Shown piece by piece: positions 59,543 to 64,000 of a stretch of DNA of 64,000 bases. Position 1 is the stretch's first letter, and each line of letters begins with the position of its first letter. The position numbers were made by a program, and so were the translations under genes. Location of the stretch: the NCBI GenBank assembly GCA_047777415.1, contig JBKEEO010000002.1, forward strand, positions 558,001-622,000, read 5' to 3'. This DNA is from Caproicibacter sp047777415 (lineage in GTDB: Bacteria > Bacillota > Clostridia > Oscillospirales > Acutalibacteraceae). The notes under the pieces were generated by a model. The model saw only the letters and a list, made by a program, of their open reading frames with translations. It did not search any database and was not told the DNA's origin.

Positions 59543-60190
59543 TCATTTGCTTAATGCATCCATATAAGCTTTGGCGGTTTCGGTGATTTCGTCAAATTTC
59601 CCTTCACTTACAAGTTTCTGGCTTACCAGCTTACCGCCACAGCCAACGCCTATTGCACCTGCGTCAATAAAAGACCGGCAATTGTCGGGTGAAACGCCGC
59701 CAACTGCAGTGAGAGGGATATGTTTTAGAGGAGCTTTCAATGCTTTAACATAACCGGCCCCCAACACACCCGCTGGGAAAAGCTTTACAATATCGGCCCC
59801 ATATTCATACGCATTGGCAACTTCAGTCGGCGTACAACCACCCGGAATAGATACTTTCCCCAATTTTTTTGTTTCCCGAATAACCGCTTCATTAATATTG
59901 GGAGAAATAATATATTCCGCACCTGCCTCAACTGCCTGATGAACCTGCTCAACTGTCATAATCGTGCCAGCACCAACTGCCACTTTGTCACCAAATGTTT
60001 TCTTAATGGTTGATATGGCCTTTAACGAATCTTTTGTCTTTTCTGTGCTGCTCTGGTCAAAAGTTACTTCCACGCAGGACACCCCTCCAGCCAACAACGC
60101 GTTGACCAAATCAACAATGCTGGTGCTGGGTATTCCTCTTACAATGGCAATCACTTTTCCTTCCTTGATTCTGTCCAATGTGCTAGTCAT
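59543..60190 (-). CDS. dgoA: 2-dehydro-3-deoxy-6-phosphogalactonate aldolase (DgoA-like)
   Basis: Encodes 215 residues: IAIVRGI at the N-terminus with the phosphate-binding Arg, Glu41 in CVEVTFDQ, IISPNINEAVIRE, PGGCTPTEVANA and Schiff-base Lys136 in IVKLFPAG, then AVGGVSPDN and GCGGKL. Closer to DgoA than the other two aldolases of the window. It should cleave KDPGal to pyruvate and glyceraldehyde 3-phosphate. First enzyme gene after the GntR regulator. Confidence 0.87.
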   Translation of the reverse strand: MTSTLDRIKEGKVIAIVRGIPSTSIVDLVNALLAGGVSCVEVTFDQSSTEKTKDSLKAISTIKKTFGDKVAVGAGTIMTVEQVHQAVEAGAEYIISPNINEAVIRETKKLGKVSIPGGCTPTEVANAYEYGADIVKLFPAGVLGAGYVKALKAPLKHIPLTAVGGVSPDNCRSFIDAGAIGVGCGGKLVSQKLVSEGKFDEITETAKAYMDALSK

Positions 60191-60256
60191 AAATGAAATT
60201 CCTCCTTGATTAAATTGATAAATTAATTAAAAAAGCATTTCTTGTGTAATAAATGC

Positions 60257-60913
60257 TTATTTCAACAATTTAAGTGCATCGGATATTGCCATTTTAATAT
60301 GCGTATCTTCCGCCTCTAGCGCATCTTGGAGCCGGCATTCGCAAATAGCATTCAAAAGTTTCATATGATACCCGTGCGCTAAAACAATTCTGTTTTGGTA
60401 CTCATCTGTGTCCTGACGAAAAAGCATCATTAAATTACAGCACGTCTTATAAATATCAAAAAGGCGATTGTTTCCATTAAGGTAGATAATGTCATCATGC
60501 ATTTGTCTGTCAATATCGGAAAAAAGCATATCAGACTTGGTACCTGAAACATAAATCTGCCTGATATGATTCATTTTATTCCTTATCTCTTCGTCGCCGC
60601 TCTGAATAGCAGAAATAATTTTTTTAATTGCATTTTTTTCTATTATGCTTCTGATCTCGTAAATCTCATAAATATCCTGCTCACAAATCTCACGCACATG
60701 GCATCCGCCGCGTGAATCATTTTCAACTAATCCGACATGGACTAACTGAAGCATGGCATCTCTTACTGGGGTGCGGCTAACGCCAAATCTATCAGCAATT
60801 TGTGTATCGACCAACCTTTCACCCGGCGCAAAACGGTGATGCAAAATTTCATTTTTTAATATGGAATAAATCTGCTGACTTAAAGGTACATTTTTCACTA
60901 TTCGGCTTTCCAT
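60257..60913 (-). CDS. GntR-family regulator (FCD domain) 1
   Basis: Encodes 218 residues: an N-terminal winged HTH with GERLVDTQIADRFGVSRTPVRDAM and an all-helical FCD ligand domain (about 80-210) with metal-binding Asp/His candidates. FadR-type regulators of this kind respond to sugar acids (compare DgoR, UxuR). It heads the minus-strand catabolic gene series and has a palindromic operator over its own promoter, suggesting autoregulation and local control. Confidence 0.9.
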   Translation of the reverse strand: MESRIVKNVPLSQQIYSILKNEILHHRFAPGERLVDTQIADRFGVSRTPVRDAMLQLVHVGLVENDSRGGCHVREICEQDIYEIYEIRSIIEKNAIKKIISAIQSGDEEIRNKMNHIRQIYVSGTKSDMLFSDIDRQMHDDIIYLNGNNRLFDIYKTCCNLMMLFRQDTDEYQNRIVLAHGYHMKLLNAICECRLQDALEAEDTHIKMAISDALKLLK

Positions 60914-60960
60914 GATTAACCCTCTTTATTTCTATGAGAAATAATATATACTTAAATATC

Positions 60961-60973
60961 GTATACAGTATAC
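60961..60973. promoter_or_regulatory. GntR-type operator GTATACAGTATAC
   Basis: A perfect 13-base palindrome of two GTATAC units around one base. It covers the -10 element of the promoter for the GntR gene. GTATAC-centred palindromes are typical of UxuR/ExuR-like GntR proteins. Confidence 0.65.
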
Positions 60974-60995
60974 AGTGTTTTTTATTGCTAGGCAA
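60967..60995 (-). promoter_or_regulatory. Promoter of the GntR-dgoA-dgoK operon
   Basis: On the minus strand TTGCCT (60995-60990), a 17-base spacer and TATACT (60972-60967), the latter inside the GTATAC operator. Confidence 0.6.
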
Positions 60996-61219
60996 TATAT
61001 ATTATATAGATTTGTTTATTTCATTGATTAATGTTATATTTTTTTATGCAATCTAACTATTTATTTTAATGTTTGATTGTAAAACGAAACCGTTATCAAC
61101 CTCAAGTCCGTTATAAAAAGCTATCCTTAAAACCATCGACTCTATTTTAGCATACTAGTAAACGCAATAAGTCTAAATCCATATTATTAGATGTAGATGT
61201 TATATATTTTTATCGTTAA

Positions 61220-61254
61220 TTGACAAAAAAATAGTTTTAGTCTATATTTTAGAC
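61220..61254 (+). promoter_or_regulatory. Promoter and operator of the LarA-like gene
   Basis: TTGACA (61220-61225), a 17-base spacer and TATATT (61243-61248). An inverted repeat GTCTA-N5-TAGAC (61240-61254) overlaps the -10 and start point; another GTCTA lies at 61171. The leader is about 160 bases. The remaining 61,000-61,200 stretch is AT-rich with nothing else recognised. Confidence 0.6.
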
Positions 61255-61412
61255 ATGATAGAATGCTGAATATCATAAATTTTATTTCCCTAGCATAGAA
61301 CTAAAGTTTCAGAAACCGGTGCAGATTGCTATGTAACAAGAATATAGATTTTTCCATCATCGAATTTTTGAAACCAGATCTTTGTTACGGTAAAAAGAAA
61401 GGTGGATAACAA

Positions 61413-62690
61413 TTGGGTATGGTTTCGGATTTGGCCCAAGCCATTGCATTGCCAAAAATGGTTAAAATTAAGCAGAATTTCCCTAACGCCGAGGGAATGG
61501 GTCAAAATGAAATTATTGAGGCTGTAAAACAACAACTGAACAGAAAAGAAATCTTAAGGCATTTAACGCCTGGCTCTACCATCGCAATTGGATGTGGCAG
61601 CCGTGGAATCACAAACATTGCACTGATTGCAAAATGCACAGTGCAATTCTTGAAGCAACACGGCTGTAAACCATTTATTTTTCCGGCTATGGGCAGCCAT
61701 GGTGGTTCTACCGCTGCTGGTCAGAAAGAAATTCTTCGGTCTCTGGGCATCACGGAAAAAAGCATGGGATGCCCCATCAGATCCTCAATGGAAGTTGTTC
61801 AGGTAGGAAAGACCGAGGATGGCCGAAGCGTGTATATCGACCGGAATGCTTCAGAATCTGACGGAATAATTCTCATTAATAGAATTAAGCCACATCCTTC
61901 TTTTCGAGGCCCATGTGAAAGCGGCATTGCAAAAATGATGGTGATCGGGATGGGAAAACAGTGGGGTGCAGATTCCTGCCATGCAAGCGGTTTTGGACGA
62001 ATGGCCACCGACTTGATTACTTACCGTGATGTCATTCTGAAAAATGTTCCCATCATATGTGGTTTGGGAATTCTTGAAACCGCTTTAGAAAATACCTTAC
62101 GCATCGTTTCCTTAACTCCGAATGAGATCCCCGTAAAAGAACCGGAACTGTTACTGGAAGCAAAACAGAATATGGGACGCATCTATATTGATAAAACAGA
62201 TGTTCTGATTGTTGATGAGATTGGAAAAGACATCAGTGGTGACGGTATGGATCCAAATATCACAGGAACATTTTGCACCCCATACGCTTCAGGTGGTATT
62301 TCAGCTCAGCGCGTTGTTGTTCTGGATCTTACCGATGAAACACATGGAGCAGCAGTGGGAATGGGCATGGCAGACATTTCGACAAAACGGCTATTAAATA
62401 AGGTTGATTTTGAAAAAACATATCCAAACTGCATTACCAGCAGGGCGTTAGAACCTATAAAAATCCCCTTGATTTGTGAAAATGACAGGGAAGCGATTCA
62501 AATTGGAATTCGAACCTGTTTTCAGGTGGTAGACAAAAATGCCCGTATTGTCCGGATTAAAAATTCTTTAGAGCTGGAATATATTGAAATCTCAGAATCA
62601 CTTCTTGTGCAGGCCATGCAAAATCCTAACATTACAATTTTGGGGGAACCTCAGGAGATGGCATTTGACCAATTAGGAAATTTGTTGTAA
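61413..62690 (+). CDS. LarA-superfamily protein (lactate racemase/hydroxyacid epimerase-like)
   Basis: Encodes 425 residues related to nickel-pincer LarA (DUF2088): IGCGSRGITN, GSHGGSTAAGQ (His96), NRIKPHPSFRGPCESG (His161), AKMMVIGMGKQWG (Lys174) and DSCH (His190), an order like the catalytic His and cofactor-binding Lys of LarA. The superfamily includes racemases of lactate and malate and a gluconate 2-epimerase. In this cluster a hexonate 2-epimerase role is an inference. TTG 61413 follows AAAGGTGG. LarB/C/E cofactor genes are not in the window. Confidence 0.8.
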   Translation: MGMVSDLAQAIALPKMVKIKQNFPNAEGMGQNEIIEAVKQQLNRKEILRHLTPGSTIAIGCGSRGITNIALIAKCTVQFLKQHGCKPFIFPAMGSHGGSTAAGQKEILRSLGITEKSMGCPIRSSMEVVQVGKTEDGRSVYIDRNASESDGIILINRIKPHPSFRGPCESGIAKMMVIGMGKQWGADSCHASGFGRMATDLITYRDVILKNVPIICGLGILETALENTLRIVSLTPNEIPVKEPELLLEAKQNMGRIYIDKTDVLIVDEIGKDISGDGMDPNITGTFCTPYASGGISAQRVVVLDLTDETHGAAVGMGMADISTKRLLNKVDFEKTYPNCITSRALEPIKIPLICENDREAIQIGIRTCFQVVDKNARIVRIKNSLELEYIEISESLLVQAMQNPNITILGEPQEMAFDQLGNLL

Positions 62691-62712
62691 ATTATTCCAT
62701 GGACTTAAATAT

Positions 62713-63426
62713 ATGAAGCGGAAAAGAGCTGGCTTAATGATTAAACTTCAAGCGCCTGAAGTGTTGGAAAATGAAAATCTATCCAACTTTATTGCCGATT
62801 CACTGAAAAAGAGAATTATTATGCTGGATTTATTTCCAGGAGAAAAATTAAGTGAGATGAAAATAGCACGTATGATGGCATGCAGCCGCACTCCGGTACG
62901 GGATGCATTTCATCGCCTTCGCAGTGAGGGCTATTTGGAGAGTCATCCGCAAGTGGGTACCTTTGTGCCTAAAATTGATCTTCGACGTGTGGAAGAAGTT
63001 CGTTTTATTCGTGAAGGGATTGAGACTTTTGTGCTGAAATTCGGTATGGAGCGTAACTTATTTATGCCGTACTTTACCCAACTTCAACATTTGATTGATA
63101 AACAAGACAGGGCTTACAGTGCAAACGAATATAATACATTCAATCAGTTAGATATAGAATTTCATCATCTATTTCACCATGCAATCAATAAGCCATTTGT
63201 TTCTCATTACAGCGGTGATACGGATGTACACCATGCTCGGCTGCGATTAATGTCGATACGTTATGAACGCAACCCTCACATTGCAATCGAACACCATCAG
63301 CAAATTTTAGACTCCGTCGTAGCGAACGATATTCCGAAAATGTTTTGTGTCATGGAAGCTCACCTCAATAATCTTTACCGCGTGTTGGAAAATCCTGAGT
63401 TGATCAATTCCGCTATTTTAAAGTGA
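62713..63426 (+). CDS. GntR-family regulator (FCD domain) 2
   Basis: Encodes up to 237 residues: winged HTH (GEKLSEMKIARMMACSRTPVRDAF) and FCD ligand domain with HHLFHHAINKP and a later EHHQQILD. It is 22 bases downstream of the LarA-like gene and probably controls it or the divergent operon. The start at ATG 62713 lacks a good ribosome site; ATG 62737 is equally possible. The two GntR proteins of the island differ clearly in sequence. Confidence 0.87.
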   Translation: MKRKRAGLMIKLQAPEVLENENLSNFIADSLKKRIIMLDLFPGEKLSEMKIARMMACSRTPVRDAFHRLRSEGYLESHPQVGTFVPKIDLRRVEEVRFIREGIETFVLKFGMERNLFMPYFTQLQHLIDKQDRAYSANEYNTFNQLDIEFHHLFHHAINKPFVSHYSGDTDVHHARLRLMSIRYERNPHIAIEHHQQILDSVVANDIPKMFCVMEAHLNNLYRVLENPELINSAILK

Positions 63427-63460
63427 CGCTGGAATCATACCATAATTATGCACAGGACAA

Positions 63461-63595
63461 TTACAACAGTGGCCACGCTCTAGTTTTCCGGCGAATATCT
63501 TTGGGTACAGCCTTTATATCAAGTTCTTTCCCCACCACCGGCCTAGTTGAGAATCCTTTGACAGACGAATAAGTAAATGGAAACTTGTTTTCCAA
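63461..63595 (-). CDS. Possible 44-residue open frame, unknown
   Basis: A TTG-started frame on the minus strand after AAGGA, reading through SSVKGFSTRPVVGKELDIKA and KDIRRKTRAWPLL. It is basic and not low-complexity, but I recognise no family. It could be the tail of a lost gene. Apart from this and the terminator the 63,427-63,671 gap shows nothing. Confidence 0.2.
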   Translation of the reverse strand: MENKFPFTYSSVKGFSTRPVVGKELDIKAVPKDIRRKTRAWPLL

Positions 63596-63623
63596 ATGAT
63601 TCCTTTTTACAAAGATAATATAT

Positions 63624-63664
63624 AAAGCGCTGCCCTTGGCATACTGCCAGGGCGGCGCTTTTTA
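63624..63664. terminator. Terminator after the GntR 2 gene
   Basis: A long stem (AAAGCGC-TGCCCTTGGC with GCCAGGGC-GGCGCTTT, one mismatch region) with a 5-base loop and TTTTTA tail. Confidence 0.85.
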
Positions 63665-63671
63665 ACAAATG

Positions 63672-64000
63672 GCTAGTGTCAAGGGAAGTTCGCAATTTCG
63701 GGACTCCGAAAAATGAATTAGGCTACGTTTAACAGTGAAAGAATGGATTTCGGGTTTAAGTATGCTCTGGAAACAGACCAGTCTTCCGCATATTCCATCA
63801 GACATGTTGTTACCAGCCGTAGGTAGGAATCCGGATTAGGAAATATTCCGACTACACTGGTTCTGCGGCGGATTTCCTTGTTCAGTCGTTCCAACATATT
63901 GGTCGAGGAAATTTTGCGGGCGTCGAGTTCCGGAAAGGCGTAGAAAGCTAGAGAATCTTCCAGCCCATCTTGCAGAAGCTCAATTGCTTTTGGAAAGCGT
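63672..64000 (-). mobile_element. IS256-family element, second copy (partial, runs off the window)
   Basis: Begins with the terminal repeat GCTAGTGTCAAGGGAAGTTC, identical to the inward-read right end of the element at 27648-28979, and continues with closely similar sequence. Orientation is opposite to the first copy. Confidence 0.9.
63718..64000 (-). CDS. IS256-family transposase, C-terminal part
   Basis: The last 93 codons are visible, ending at the stop at 63718-63720; the rest lies beyond the edge. It includes SSTNMLERLNKEIRRRTSVV with the catalytic Glu. It differs from the 27752 copy at a few residues (for example IELLQDG for IEFLEDG and SILSLLNVA for SIQILLNVA), so the copies are not a very recent duplication. 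Confidence 0.9.
   Translation of the reverse strand, partial: RFPKAIELLQDGLEDSLAFYAFPELDARKISSTNMLERLNKEIRRRTSVVGIFPNPDSYLRLVTTCLMEYAEDWSVSRAYLNPKSILSLLNVA

Noticed and set aside
1..64000. CRISPR array, tRNA or rRNA genes
   Set aside because: No regularly spaced repeats, cloverleaf-like segments or rRNA signatures were noticed on reading; a dedicated scan could still find a missed tRNA.

Overview
The window looks like part of a chromosome from an endospore-forming member of Clostridia, probably an Oscillospirales/Ruminococcaceae-type bacterium. The evidence is a complete spoIIIA operon, spoIIM and cwlD, the six-cysteine peptide pair scfA/scfB, a lysine-riboswitch dap operon, purine-rich Shine-Dalgarno sites and many TTG starts. 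The family-level placement is inference from gene content. No rRNA, tRNA or CRISPR array was recognised.

1-12.99 kb is a housekeeping block on the + strand: the end of ligA; spoIIIAA-AH (forespore-mother cell channel); nusB, a TsaD paralogue, xseA/xseB and a polyprenyl synthase; rplU-prp-rpmA behind an L21-type leader; obgE, a mini-RNase III and a YitT membrane protein. 13.2-26.3 kb carries a branched-chain aminotransferase, the minus-strand asd-dapA-dapB-ACT operon under a lysine riboswitch, queA-tgt, yajC, a TIGR04086-type membrane protein, scfA-scfB, proC, a SpoIIM-like protein, xerD and a DUF624 protein.

26.4-30.35 kb is an insertion-sequence pile-up in a convergent intergenic gap. It holds an IS30-type element, then an ISL3-type element inserted in the U-tract of a terminator and itself interrupted by an IS256-type element. 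Both of the last two have perfect 8-bp target duplications. A second IS256-type copy, inverted, runs off the right edge.

30.4-47.6 kb is mostly minus-strand: a Xer-like recombinase, an FtsX permease and adaptor without an ATPase, radA, cwlD, a lone KDPG aldolase with two cre-like sites, rlmH, walJ, murA, an M23/LysM/G5 peptidase, luxS, a zinc-PLC-like protein, an amino-acid ABC importer and a pseudouridine synthase.

47.7-63.4 kb is the most distinctive region, a sugar-acid (hexonate) utilisation island. On the minus strand it has dgoD, a KduD-like SDR, two related D-2-hydroxyacid dehydrogenases, an Eda-type aldolase, a TRAP transporter (DctPQM), an FGGY kinase, a zinc alcohol dehydrogenase, dgoK, a KDPGal-type aldolase and a GntR/FCD regulator. 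Divergent from these are a LarA-superfamily (nickel racemase/epimerase type) protein and a second GntR regulator. The core route is galactonate to 2-keto-3-deoxygalactonate, its 6-phosphate, then pyruvate plus glyceraldehyde 3-phosphate. The extra dehydrogenases, kinase and putative epimerase suggest that several aldonates are funnelled into it.
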